In this document: positions 14,959 to 22,481 of the stretch, piece after piece
How the letters are laid out: each line of letters starts with the position of its first letter
Numbering within the stretch: position 1 is the first letter of the stretch
Origin: Subtercola sp. Z020
GTDB lineage: Bacteria; Actinomycetota; Actinomycetes; Actinomycetales; Microbacteriaceae
Length of the DNA: 35,294 bases
Assembly (NCBI RefSeq): GCF_002931235.1
Contig: NZ_PSTT01000097.1
Span: 1-35,294 of the forward strand
Direction: 5' to 3'
Made by a program: the position numbers and the translations under genes
The notes under the pieces: model-generated
What the model was told of the DNA's origin: nothing
What the model saw: the letters and a program-made list of their open reading frames with translations, nothing else
The model's database searches: none

Positions 14959-15711
14959 TCAGCGATGCTGCTTCTTCCAGGCATCCAGAGCTTCATACTC
15001 TTTCGCGACAGCCGCGAAGGGGGCGCTGTGGGCGGCCAGCTCGAAGACCTGCTTTCGGTAGCTGCGGCGCAAGGGCAGGCCGAGCGTCGTCAGCTTCGTC
15101 AGCTTCGTCAGGGTGAGGATGGGAGACAGATCCGGGTCGAGGATGCGTGTGCCCGGCAAGGTGAGATCCGTCAGTTCTGACAGTGGAGTCACCCACGAGA
15201 CGTTCGGGAGGTCGCAATTCCCGTCCGATGCCGGCGAGGCATTCCCGAATCGCAGGGTGCGGAGCGTCTTCACTTCACTCAGCGTCTCGAAGTCGTGAAG
15301 TCGGTGCGCCTGAGAAACGGTCAGTCGCGTCAGTTCTGGCAGCGCCGTCAGGGGTGCGAGTCTCAGAAGCCCGGTCGCACCGTTCAGCGTCACGTGGTCC
15401 AGTCGCTGCAACCCGGCGAGAGCGGCGATGCTCTCATAGGGTCCCCATTTCACCTCGAGCGACCGGAGCTGGGGCTGGCCCGCCAGAGCGTCCAACAGCT
15501 CCTGCGGAACCCGAGAAACGAGCCGCAGGTGGGTGATGCTGGTGCGGGCGGTCTCGAAGAAGTTCACCCACTCCCCGAGAATGCGCTGTCGATCCCTCGC
15601 CGTGACAGCGCGCGGGGGGTCGAGCTGAGTGGCGGCGACGCTCACCGAGGACTGGTTGTCGTACTGATCGACGTGCCACAGGGCCGTCTGCGGCCGGGCG
15701 TGCTCATCCAT
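14959..15711 (-). CDS. Leucine-rich-repeat protein
   Basis: This 250-residue soluble protein has about seven leucine-rich repeats from roughly residue 50 to 215 with the spacing LRSLEVKWGPYESIAALAGL, LDHVTLNGATGLLRLAPLTA, LTRLTVSQ.., LRTLRFG, LTDLTLPGTRI. LRRs form curved solenoids that bind other proteins. No signal peptide is seen. A 9-bp tandem (CGTCAGCTT, 15085-15109) encodes the doubled LTKLTK. ATG 15711 is chosen for the strong GGGGGAGGAA upstream; an ORF extending to 15966 overlaps the upstream gene and looks non-coding. It lies 85 nt after the membrane-protein gene on the same strand and is probably co-transcribed with it. Confidence 0.8.
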   Translation of the reverse strand: MDEHARPQTALWHVDQYDNQSSVSVAATQLDPPRAVTARDRQRILGEWVNFFETARTSITHLRLVSRVPQELLDALAGQPQLRSLEVKWGPYESIAALAGLQRLDHVTLNGATGLLRLAPLTALPELTRLTVSQAHRLHDFETLSEVKTLRTLRFGNASPASDGNCDLPNVSWVTPLSELTDLTLPGTRILDPDLSPILTLTKLTKLTTLGLPLRRSYRKQVFELAAHSAPFAAVAKEYEALDAWKKQHR

Positions 15712-15796
15712 CGGCCGTTCCTCCCCCACCGTCGCTCCCTCCACTGCCCTCGAGTCTGACACCATCGGCCTCGTGCGGGGGTGCCGAATGCCCGAG

Positions 15797-16924
15797 CTAC
15801 CCGTGCACCTGCGCCGCCGCCACGAACAGCACCGCCGGTCCACCGAAGAGCACGAGAACACCGAGGGCCTGCGTGATCCGCCGCCACACCGTTGCCCGGC
15901 TCTGGATGCGGCGGGCCTGCTCGCCCGCGCCGCCCGCCCTGCCCGCACCGCCCGCGGGGCCCGCACCCGTGTACCGGGAAGACGACTGCGAGACCTTCCG
16001 CCCGACCGTGTTCATAACGTCGGCGACCGCCTGCCACCAATCGGGGTCGACGAGCACGTCGAAGTGACCGCGCGTATACAGGTAAAGCCGATCATCCACG
16101 ATCTCGACATCGAACCAGGACGCATTGTCGATCAGCAGCGCCATCACGTCGGGCGTCAGAACGTAGAGCGCTTCCTGCTGCACTCCCTCCCGTGCGTAGG
16201 TGTCGAAATACCTGTCGAAGTCGCCTTCGAGCAGCACGCGTTCGTCGCTGGCAAGGGAGAACGGCATGCCCGCCCCGCTGCGCTTCGAATGCAGCCAGAT
16301 GTTCGGCATCGACCGCGGAAGCGGGATCTCGGCGAACACCCAGTCCTGGGTTCTGGCGCGTTCGGAGAAGCGGTAGTACTGCACATGACCGACACGCAAC
16401 TGGGGACGCTCCGACACGAGGAGCGGGGCGACCACAACCGCCCTGCCTCCGGGCGGGGCGAACATCGTGCCGCGGAAACCCGGCACCGAATTCCCCGCGG
16501 CCCGCACGCCCGCGACCGACGCCGCCCATTCGAGCTTCACGCGCATCCGATTGTCGCGTGCGAACCGGCGCAGCAGGAACAGCCCCGTGAGCTGGTCGTC
16601 GAGGCGACGATACGGCAGGAGATCGACGATGGGTGCGACAACGAGTGCGACGCCGGCGAACAGCATCAACAGCACGATGAAGCGCGAACCGGATGTCGGC
16701 AGCAACGCATCGGCGTGGAACACCCGCAGCCCCAGCAACAGCAGCGTGTTGAGGGCGAGACCGACCACGAGGGTGGCGAGGGCGAGGAACGCGATGCTGG
16801 TCCGGAGGCGTTTGAGCCAGAGGGTCGGGTTGTCGGCGGTCCAGAACTGCTCGATCTCCCTCCGCGGCGGCAGACGCTCGAGGGCCGTCATCTCGAAGAC
16901 CGTGAGCTCGGGGGCCGCTGACAT
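15797..16924 (-). CDS. Membrane protein, DUF3137-like
   Basis: This 375-residue protein has two adjacent N-terminal helices (about 42-68 and 82-104), a long cytoplasmic region, and one C-terminal helix (about 352-372). The central part (LEWAASVAGVRAAGNSVPGF; then FDRYFDTYAREGVQQEALYVLTPDVMALL; DVEIVDDRLYLYT) resembles DUF3137 proteins, whose function is unknown. A Gly/Ala-rich linker (GAGPAGGAGRAGGAG) precedes the last helix. TAGGCT lies 6 nt before ATG 16924, which supports this start and a leaderless mRNA. The LRR gene follows 85 nt later. A tiny membrane-protein gene is divergent across about 60 nt. Confidence 0.75.
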   Translation of the reverse strand: MSAAPELTVFEMTALERLPPRREIEQFWTADNPTLWLKRLRTSIAFLALATLVVGLALNTLLLLGLRVFHADALLPTSGSRFIVLLMLFAGVALVVAPIVDLLPYRRLDDQLTGLFLLRRFARDNRMRVKLEWAASVAGVRAAGNSVPGFRGTMFAPPGGRAVVVAPLLVSERPQLRVGHVQYYRFSERARTQDWVFAEIPLPRSMPNIWLHSKRSGAGMPFSLASDERVLLEGDFDRYFDTYAREGVQQEALYVLTPDVMALLIDNASWFDVEIVDDRLYLYTRGHFDVLVDPDWWQAVADVMNTVGRKVSQSSSRYTGAGPAGGAGRAGGAGEQARRIQSRATVWRRITQALGVLVLFGGPAVLFVAAAQVHG

Positions 16925-16930
16925 CCACCC

Positions 16931-16936
16931 AGCCTA
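16931..16936 (-). promoter_or_regulatory. -10 box TAGGCT of a leaderless gene
   Basis: On the minus strand TAGGCT is followed by six nt (GGGTGG) and then ATG 16924. The same spacing recurs across the window. Confidence 0.5.
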
Positions 16937-16983
16937 GAGAGAGCCTGTGCGAGCGCGGTACCGTGGTCGAGGGGAGGTAGATG

Positions 16984-17088
16984 ATGTTTCTGGATGACTC
17001 GGCGCAGGTGTACGCGTTTCTCGGCGGCTTGGTCGCTCTGGCTGCTCTGACGTGCGCGGTCGGAATCGCGATCGTGCGTCGCCGCTGA
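16984..17088 (+). CDS. Tiny single-pass membrane protein
   Basis: This 34-residue ORF (35 if ATG 16981 is used) encodes FLDDSAQVYAFLGG, then a hydrophobic helix LVALAALTCAVGIAIV and a basic end RRR, the topology of many bacterial small membrane proteins. GGGGAGGT (16971-16978) ends 5 nt before ATG 16984, a near-ideal ribosome site, and TACCGT (16959-16964) could be its -10 box. It is divergent from the DUF3137-like gene. The case rests on the ribosome site and topology only; no family is recognised. Confidence 0.55.
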   Translation: MFLDDSAQVYAFLGGLVALAALTCAVGIAIVRRR

Positions 17089-17127
17089 TGGCCGCGCGCG
17101 CCGGGATCTCGGCTCTCGAGGCCTGAC

Positions 17128-17170
17128 TGGTATCGAATTTCGTGCTTTTGGTATCGAATGTCGATATGGT
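17128..17170 (+). promoter_or_regulatory. Leaderless promoter overlapped by a tandem operator
   Basis: TGGTATCGAAT occurs twice (17128-17138 and 17149-17159), 21 bp apart. The second copy forms the perfect palindrome TATCGA-ATG-TCGATA (17152-17166), which runs into the -10 box TATGGT (17165-17170). That box ends 6 nt before ATG 17177. A repressor site is likely. Confidence 0.6.
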
Positions 17171-17176
17171 CTGCGT

Positions 17177-17779
17177 ATGCACCCCACGAGACCGCCATCA
17201 GCCAGACAGACCAGCATCGTGCTTCTCACCGCTGTCGCGGCAACTCTGACCGGCTGCACGGCGGAGTACCACGGGTACGACAGCGGAATCGACGACGTGC
17301 TGTGGCGTCAGATCGCCTCGTTCGAAGACCCGCTCTCCGCGGGAATCTACGACCCTCTGGACGAGACGATCGGCATCGCCCACACTCTGGTTCCCGACGA
17401 GTATCCGGCGCCGGTCGACGACCCTGCCACCTACCTCGCCGGCATCCCGGCACCACGGTGGAACGGGTCGCCGGATGCGCTCCCCCAGCTCGAGCTCCGC
17501 GACGGGGGCGCGATCCTCTACGACGTCGCCTCGGTGAGCCGCACCGCGTCGTTCTCGATCTTCATCGCATCCGGCCCGCGCGCGCTTCCAGCCACAACGA
17601 ACAGTCATATCTCTCACGGACCCAGCGAGGTCTACACCTGCTACCAGATCGACGTCGACTTCGACTCCGAACTGCCGCCCACTGCAGACCGCACCGTCTT
17701 GCCGGCGTGCCCGCCCGCACTCGTCGGCCAACTCGCCCGCGACGCCGCCTTCGCCAGCGCAGAAGTCTTCGACGGATGA
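17177..17779 (+). CDS. Secreted lipoprotein, unknown function
   Basis: This 200-residue protein has a signal peptide (n-region RPPSAR, core SIVLLTAVAATL) ending in the lipobox LTGC, so Cys27 is the lipidation site. The mature part is acidic and contains four aromatic-rich patches (VLWRQIASFEDPLSAGIYDP; APRWNGSPDALPQLELRDGG) and two Cys (in YTCYQID and LPACPPA) that may pair. No domain is recognised. ATG 17177 is supported by TATGGT six nt upstream, overlapped by a palindromic operator, so the gene is probably specifically regulated. The VanZ-like gene follows 34 nt after its stop. Confidence 0.8.
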   Translation: MHPTRPPSARQTSIVLLTAVAATLTGCTAEYHGYDSGIDDVLWRQIASFEDPLSAGIYDPLDETIGIAHTLVPDEYPAPVDDPATYLAGIPAPRWNGSPDALPQLELRDGGAILYDVASVSRTASFSIFIASGPRALPATTNSHISHGPSEVYTCYQIDVDFDSELPPTADRTVLPACPPALVGQLARDAAFASAEVFDG

Positions 17780-17813
17780 GCGCGCAGCCGAGGAGACAGA
17801 CAGCGGCACAGCC

Positions 17814-18359
17814 GTGAACCTGATGCTCTCCGTCGTGGACCGTTTCGGCGTCGTGGTCCTCGTGACGCTGCTCGCGGGCATCCCGCTCGGCGCAGCCCTC
17901 GCCTACGGACTGGGCCGGCATCGCGCGCGCAGCGGGTGGCCCGTCTGGTGGGCGAAGCGTTCGGCGATCGTGGAGGTCGGCATCGTGCTCGGAACCGCAC
18001 CGTGGGTCTGGATGATCATGACCCCCACCGACGGACGGAGCGGGGTTCAGCTCACGCCGTTCCAGGACCTGGCTGGCGTTCTGAGCGACAGGGACGCCGT
18101 CGTGCAACTCGGTGGAAACCTCCTCGTCTTCGCAGCGCTCGGCGCCCTCCTCCCCGTGCGTTTCCGTCTCGGCCCTCCGCCAGTGGTCGTGCTCGTCGTC
18201 GCGCTCGTCGCCGCGTCGCTGTCTGCCACCCTCGAAGCCCTGCAACTCCTCCTGAGCCTCGGCCGCATCACCTCTGTCGACGACGTCATCGTCAACGCTT
18301 CTGGCGCCGCGCTGGCGTCACTCGTGTCGATCAGGTGGTGGCGAAGGCCGACGGCGTGA
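17814..18359 (+). CDS. VanZ-like membrane protein
   Basis: This 181-residue protein has four to five membrane helices. The VanZ-type core is recognisable in the second half: VQLGGNLLVFAALGALLPVRF, then SATLEALQLLLSLGRITSVDDVIVNASGAALASL. This family includes VanZ, which gives low-level teicoplanin resistance, but most members have no known role. GTG 17814 is weakly supported; ATG 17823 is an alternative, and AGGAGA at 17791-17796 is rather far from both. It follows the lipoprotein closely and may share its promoter. Confidence 0.82.
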   Translation: MNLMLSVVDRFGVVVLVTLLAGIPLGAALAYGLGRHRARSGWPVWWAKRSAIVEVGIVLGTAPWVWMIMTPTDGRSGVQLTPFQDLAGVLSDRDAVVQLGGNLLVFAALGALLPVRFRLGPPPVVVLVVALVAASLSATLEALQLLLSLGRITSVDDVIVNASGAALASLVSIRWWRRPTA

Positions 18360-18382
18360 GGGTCGGCGGCGACCGGGTCCAG

Positions 18383-18388
18383 TAGCGT
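18383..18388 (+). promoter_or_regulatory. -10 box TAGCGT of a leaderless gene
   Basis: TAGCGT ends exactly 6 nt before GTG 18395. This decides the GTG start, since no Shine-Dalgarno is present. Confidence 0.55.
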
Positions 18389-18394
18389 GGCAGC

Positions 18395-19195
18395 GTGAAC
18401 TCCGTCGAGCAGTACCTCCGCGCGTACGATGACCAGCTGCGCACCGATGCCGAAACGCCCAGCGCTGTCAGCGTGACGAGGCTCGGGCCAGTGCGCCTGG
18501 TCACGTTCGCCGGCGGCCGCGGCTTCATCACCTATCGCGACCTCGGTGACGCTGACGCCGGTGAGATCGCCGAGCTGGTGGCGAACGGTCTGGAACACTT
18601 TCGCGCCGACCCGGCGATCACCCGCGTCGAGTGGAAGACCCGGGGGCACGACCGCGCCCCGGGACTGCACGAGGCCCTCATCGCCAACGGGTTCGTGGCG
18701 GGCGAACCCGAATCCATCATGATCGGCCCCCTCGAAGCGCTGTGCGAAGACGTCCCTGTGCCGGCCGGTGTCACGGTCCGGCGTGTGACGACGGAGCCCG
18801 AGGTGCGGGCGATGAGTGCGATGGTGGACGAAGCTTTCGGCGACAGCGTCGACACCCGGATCGCCGATGCCCTCCTCGCGCGCCTGGGTCGCGGCGACGG
18901 AATGGAACTCTGGGTGGCGGAGGCCGACGGCGTGATGGTCTGCGGCGGCCGCCTCGAACCGGTACCGGGCACAGATTTCGTCGGCATCTGGGGTGGTGCG
19001 ACGCTCGAGGCTCACCGCGGTCGGGGAATCTACCGCGCGCTGACGGCCGCGCGAGCCCGGTCGGCGCTCGACCAGGGCAAGAGATTCGTGCACAGCGACT
19101 CGACCGAAGACTCCCGGCCCATCCTCGAGCGATCCGGGCTCGTCAAAGTCTCGACGACCACGCCGTACACGGTGCTGCTGGATGCCGCTGGCTAG
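18395..19195 (+). CDS. GNAT-family N-acetyltransferase
   Basis: This 266-residue protein has a C-terminal GNAT domain from about residue 125: VTVRRVTTEPEVRAMSAMVDEAFGD, ELWVAEADGVMVCGGRLEPV, and the acetyl-CoA loop GATLEAHRGRGIYRALTAARAR (RGRGIY corresponds to the Q/R-x-x-G-x-G/A motif). The first 120 residues show a degenerate, GNAT-like N-terminal module (VEWKTRGHDRAPGLHEALIANGF). The substrate is unknown. GTG 18395 is set by TAGCGT six nt upstream. Its TAG stop forms the first three bases of the -10 box of the next gene. Confidence 0.85.
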   Translation: MNSVEQYLRAYDDQLRTDAETPSAVSVTRLGPVRLVTFAGGRGFITYRDLGDADAGEIAELVANGLEHFRADPAITRVEWKTRGHDRAPGLHEALIANGFVAGEPESIMIGPLEALCEDVPVPAGVTVRRVTTEPEVRAMSAMVDEAFGDSVDTRIADALLARLGRGDGMELWVAEADGVMVCGGRLEPVPGTDFVGIWGGATLEAHRGRGIYRALTAARARSALDQGKRFVHSDSTEDSRPILERSGLVKVSTTTPYTVLLDAAG

Positions 19196-19198
19196 TCT
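19193..19198 (+). promoter_or_regulatory. -10 box TAGTCT overlapping the upstream stop codon
   Basis: TAGTCT ends 6 nt before GTG 19205, and its first three bases are the TAG stop of the GNAT gene. Confidence 0.5.
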
Positions 19199-19204
19199 CG
19201 GGGT

Positions 19205-19603
19205 GTGGAAACTCTCGTACGCTCACGCCTGCCACCTCGGGCCCGCATCGTGCAGGCGATCTGGATCATCGGATACTCGGTCGGCACCATCACGCACACT
19301 CTGGATCTGGTACTGGGCGGCATCGACGTCTACTCGTCCTTCCCCGTTCCACTCCGCCTGTTCTGGGTGCTGCTGACCGTTCTGGATCCGCTTGTCGTCG
19401 CTCTCATCCTGCTCAGAAAGCGTGCCGGCGTCATGCTCGGTGTGGGCGTCATCGTGCTCGATGTCGGAATCAACGCCACCGTCTACGCCACGATCGGCGG
19501 TCTCTCGCTCTTCGGCCTTCAATGCCAAACCGTGTTCGGAATCCTGATCCTCACCACGGCCCGACCCCTGTCGCGCTGGTTCAGCGCCTTGAGGGGCAGG
19601 TGA
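19205..19603 (+). CDS. Small four-helix membrane protein
   Basis: This 132-residue protein has four hydrophobic segments (about 16-36, 48-70, 74-95, 100-118) with short basic loops (RKRAG, the C-terminal RWFSALRGR). No family is recognised beyond generic actinobacterial membrane proteins. GTG 19205 is set by the TAGTCT box six nt upstream. It converges on the epoxide hydrolase gene, 38 nt away. Confidence 0.72.
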   Translation: METLVRSRLPPRARIVQAIWIIGYSVGTITHTLDLVLGGIDVYSSFPVPLRLFWVLLTVLDPLVVALILLRKRAGVMLGVGVIVLDVGINATVYATIGGLSLFGLQCQTVFGILILTTARPLSRWFSALRGR

Positions 19604-19641
19604 GCTCTCGTTAGAGTTGCCCGTCGACGCAAAGCCTCGGC

Positions 19642-20796
19642 TCAGCGCAGGCCGCGCACGAACTCCCGCACGTCGGCGATGAGCGTCGCGGGCTCCTCGA
19701 GCGCGGCGAAGTGCCCGCCGCGGCCCTCGATGTCCGTCCACCGCACGATGTGGTGGTCGTGCTCGACGAAGCGGCGTATCCCGACGTCGTGCGCGAAACA
19801 GATCACAGCGGTCGGCACGCCCGAGTTGGCCGGCTTGTCGCCCCACTGCGTGTTCTGCGCGTAACCGACGTACGCCGCCGAACCGGCCGACGCCGTGAAC
19901 CAGTACAGCGAGGCGTTCGCCAACAGGAAGTCGAGTCCGACGACGTCTTCGGCGGAGGCGTCGAGCGGATACGTCCACGCACGGAACTTGTCGAGCATCC
20001 ACGCAAGCTGGCCGACGGGAGAGTCGCTGAGCACTTCGCCGACGAGACCGGGCCGCGTGCTCTGGATGGCGATGTAGCCGAACTCGTTCTGCATGAACTC
20101 GCCGACTCGTCGCAGCCGATCGCGCTCGAGGTCGGTCAGCGATGCGGCGGTCTCCTCGTCGACCTCGGGCGTGAACCCGAGCGTCCCGTTCACGTGAACG
20201 CCGATGACTCGGTCAGGGGCGACGCGTGCGACCTCGGGCGCCACTGCTGCCCCGATGTCACCGCCGTGGGTGGCGAAGCGGTCGTAGCCGAGCCGGCTCA
20301 GGATCTCCACGAACGCCTCGGCGATGCGCCGTGTGGTCCACCCGCCCGTGACCAGCGGCGTGGAGAAGCCGAAGCCGGGAAGGGAGGGGATGACGACGTC
20401 GAATGCGTCCGCCGCATCCCCGCCGTGCGCGGCCGGGTCGGTCAGGGGGCCGATGAGTCCGAGGAATTCCAGGAACGATCCGGGCCAGCCGTGCGTGAGC
20501 AGCAGGGGAACCGCTCCGGGGACGTTCGAGCGCACATGCACGAAGTGGATGACCTGGCCGTCGATCTCCGTCGTGAACTGGGGGATCTCGTTGAGGCGGT
20601 CTTGATGGGTGCTCCAGTCGAATCTCTCCCACTTCGCCACAAGATCGTGCAGGTAGTGGAGGGGCACACCGGTGTCCCAGTCGTCGCCGGGAAGAGGCTT
20701 CGGCAGACGCGCATCCTGCAGGCGATGCCGGAGGTCTTCGAGTTCGTTCGGCGAGACTGCGGCGCGGAAGGGACGGATGCTGGGTGATTCGCTCAT
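19642..20796 (-). CDS. Epoxide hydrolase (EHN-domain alpha/beta hydrolase)
   Basis: This 384-residue protein resembles juvenile-hormone/soil-bacterial epoxide hydrolases. It has an N-terminal EHN domain (about 6-110: IRPFRAAVSPNELEDLRHRL, WERFDWSTHQDRLN), then the alpha/beta-hydrolase core with oxyanion loop HGWPGS (102-107), nucleophile Asp180 in THGGDIG, and catalytic His in GRGGHFAALEEP near the end. Such enzymes convert epoxides to diols. ATG 20796 is preferred over an upstream in-frame start; CAGACT lies 6 nt before it. The promoter area holds a perfect 9-bp palindrome shared with the divergent WYL gene. Confidence 0.9.
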   Translation of the reverse strand: MSESPSIRPFRAAVSPNELEDLRHRLQDARLPKPLPGDDWDTGVPLHYLHDLVAKWERFDWSTHQDRLNEIPQFTTEIDGQVIHFVHVRSNVPGAVPLLLTHGWPGSFLEFLGLIGPLTDPAAHGGDAADAFDVVIPSLPGFGFSTPLVTGGWTTRRIAEAFVEILSRLGYDRFATHGGDIGAAVAPEVARVAPDRVIGVHVNGTLGFTPEVDEETAASLTDLERDRLRRVGEFMQNEFGYIAIQSTRPGLVGEVLSDSPVGQLAWMLDKFRAWTYPLDASAEDVVGLDFLLANASLYWFTASAGSAAYVGYAQNTQWGDKPANSGVPTAVICFAHDVGIRRFVEHDHHIVRWTDIEGRGGHFAALEEPATLIADVREFVRGLR

Positions 20797-20814
20797 GACC
20801 CCAGTCTGCGGCGA

Positions 20815-20839
20815 ATTGCGGCCATAATACGGCCGCAAT
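20815..20839. promoter_or_regulatory. Perfect 9-bp palindrome between epoxide hydrolase and WYL genes
   Basis: ATTGCGGCC (20815-20823) and GGCCGCAAT (20831-20839) are exact inverted repeats around the A/T-rich 7-nt centre ATAATAC, which contains possible -10 sequences on both strands (TATTAT minus, CATAAT plus). It is a likely operator. Confidence 0.6.
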
Positions 20840-20848
20840 ATCGACTCG

Positions 20849-21643
20849 GTGGCCGGGGTCGGCGGAGGCTACCGACTGGGGGTGGGCGCCGCCATCCCAC
20901 CGCTCGTGCTCTCCGCAGACGAAGCTGTCGCCATCGCGGTGGGCCTGCGAGCGGCGGCGGGTACGACGGTGACGGGAATCGAGGATGCAGCGGCCAGGGC
21001 CCTCGTGAAGCTCGAACAGTCGCTGTCGCCGCAGACGCGCGAGCACATCTCGGCGGTCGAACAGGCCATCGTTCCGCTCGGCACGACGGGCAACGTCGAC
21101 CTCGACACTCTGGTCGCTGTCGCCCGCTCGATCCGCGAGTCCCGGGCACTGCAGATCGACTATCGCCGCCACGACGGCACGGAACTGCGACGCAGTATCG
21201 AGGCGCACCGCATCGTGCACACCGGCACCCGCTGGTACGTGGTCGCGTGGGATCCGGATCACGGTGGCTGGCGAACGCTGCGTCTCGACCGGCTCCACCC
21301 TCATCTCCCGCTGGCCGGATCGTTCGTTCCGCGGGACATCCCGGATGACGCCGTGCGCACGTTCACGACCCGCAGCATCACCTCCGCCCCGTACCGCCAC
21401 CGATACCGGGTGCGGATGCACGCGCCCGCCGCCGAGGTGACGACGCACTTCGGCCCGACGGTCGCCGACGTCACATCCATCGACGAGGATTCATGCGAGC
21501 TCACAGCCGGCAGCAACTCCCCCGAGGAGTTCGCCCTCTATGTAGGGATGACGGGAATCGACTTCGACGTGCTGGAGGGCGACGACCTGCGACGCTCGCT
21601 CGCCTCGCTCGGCGCGCGCCTCGGTCGCGCCTCACAGACCTGA
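20849..21643 (+). CDS. WYL-domain regulator lacking its HTH domain
   Basis: From its GTG this 264-residue protein reads VAGVGGGYRLGVGAAIPPLV, which in full-length YafY/PafC-like WYL regulators lies some 60 residues in, right after the winged HTH. The WYL domain follows (about 85-165: ESRALQIDYRRHDGTELRR, HRIVHTGTRWYVVAWDPD, LDRLHPHLP), then the WCX tail. In-frame codons before the GTG (reading IDS) continue the homology to about 20840, where the palindrome begins; a TAA is at 20825. The DNA-binding part is therefore absent, by deletion or as a remodelled sensor-only protein. The neighbouring epoxide hydrolase was its probable target. Confidence 0.72.
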   Translation: MAGVGGGYRLGVGAAIPPLVLSADEAVAIAVGLRAAAGTTVTGIEDAAARALVKLEQSLSPQTREHISAVEQAIVPLGTTGNVDLDTLVAVARSIRESRALQIDYRRHDGTELRRSIEAHRIVHTGTRWYVVAWDPDHGGWRTLRLDRLHPHLPLAGSFVPRDIPDDAVRTFTTRSITSAPYRHRYRVRMHAPAAEVTTHFGPTVADVTSIDEDSCELTAGSNSPEEFALYVGMTGIDFDVLEGDDLRRSLASLGARLGRASQT

Positions 21644-21711
21644 CCCTGCAGGGCCGCCCGAACCACCGAGTACGGGTCGAAGGGATGCCACGAGGGCCGT
21701 GACGCGTTGGG

Positions 21712-21913
21712 CTCAGCGCCGAACCAGTCGTCCTGACTCCGACCGTACCTGCCAGGTCGGCCTGGCTGAGCCCCTCAGACGCGGCCAGCTGGGCGAGCAC
21801 GCCGAACTCCACCGGGCTGAGACCCAAGAGGTCCGACTCACGGTGTTGTGGCAATCACCGGCGTTACTGGAGACGTGCGAGGCAAGACGCTGCAGGCTCT
21901 GATCTAACGCCAT
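21712..21913 (-). pseudogene. Frameshifted and truncated MarR-family remnant
   Basis: From ATG 21913 one frame reads LDQSLQRLASHVSSNAGD, as MarR N-terminal helices do. A second minus-strand frame then takes over with ESDLLGLSPVEFGVLAQLAA followed by SEGLSQADLAGTVGVR, a MarR winged-helix core. The switch near 21855 is a frameshift. Similarity ends after the recognition helix, before the wing, so the 3' half is lost. The remnant sits just after the WYL gene, in the same decayed stretch. Confidence 0.55.
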
Positions 21914-22431
21914 GCGGGTGGGCCAACTCGGCCGACGACGGTATCGATCGTCGTTTCGCTTACGACCCAGAGACGATGGACTCGCTCGAGTCACCGATGC
22001 CGCCGAAGAGATCCAGACGGCGGTCGTATTCGTCTCGCTTCCATCGCGAGCTCAACCGGTTCGCGCTCACTGCCCGGGCGACGTTCCGTACTTTCTCTGC
22101 TGACCGCCTCATGGTTCTCGCCTCGTGTTGGCCCACGTGCTGATGGCCGTCTGTCTTCGTCATGTCAGTTCCCTTAACAGCTGCACTCCGTCAAAGGAAC
22201 GGAAAGCATATTTCTGTAGTCTGACAAGAAGCGTGGGTCTGTGGCAGCCCCAAAAGAAGGGGCGGTTCGCTGGGTGACAAAAGGCGCCCGGCGTGCAAAG
22301 GGGTTGGGTTGATGCTGCATCGGCCGTGCCGACCATGACGATCGTCGACGTCGGGGCTTGGGGCTCATCACACGTCCTCGCTTGCCGAGGCGCGCCACTT
22401 CTTAGACGGATGGGCTCGACGAGACACGCGA
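21914..22431. other. Noncoding stretch, no gene recognised
   Basis: No open frame here has a ribosome site or family resemblance. It is more A/T-rich than the neighbours around 22160-22300. It contains a short A-loop hairpin (GCCCC 22247-22251 / GGGGC 22259-22263) and a possible -10 box TAGTCT near 22217. Decayed genes or an unannotated small RNA are both possible. Confidence 0.4.
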
Positions 22432-22461
22432 AACGGCCCGGTCGTATCGACTCAGGCCGTT
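22432..22461 (-). terminator. Terminator of the DUF1304/MDR operon
   Basis: AACGGCC (22432-22438) and GGCCGTT (22455-22461) pair perfectly, and an inner GTCG/CGAC pairing extends the stem. It starts 21 nt after the MDR stop in the minus direction and is followed by TTTC. Confidence 0.65.
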
Positions 22462-22481
22462 CGGGACGCATACGGCGCCGG

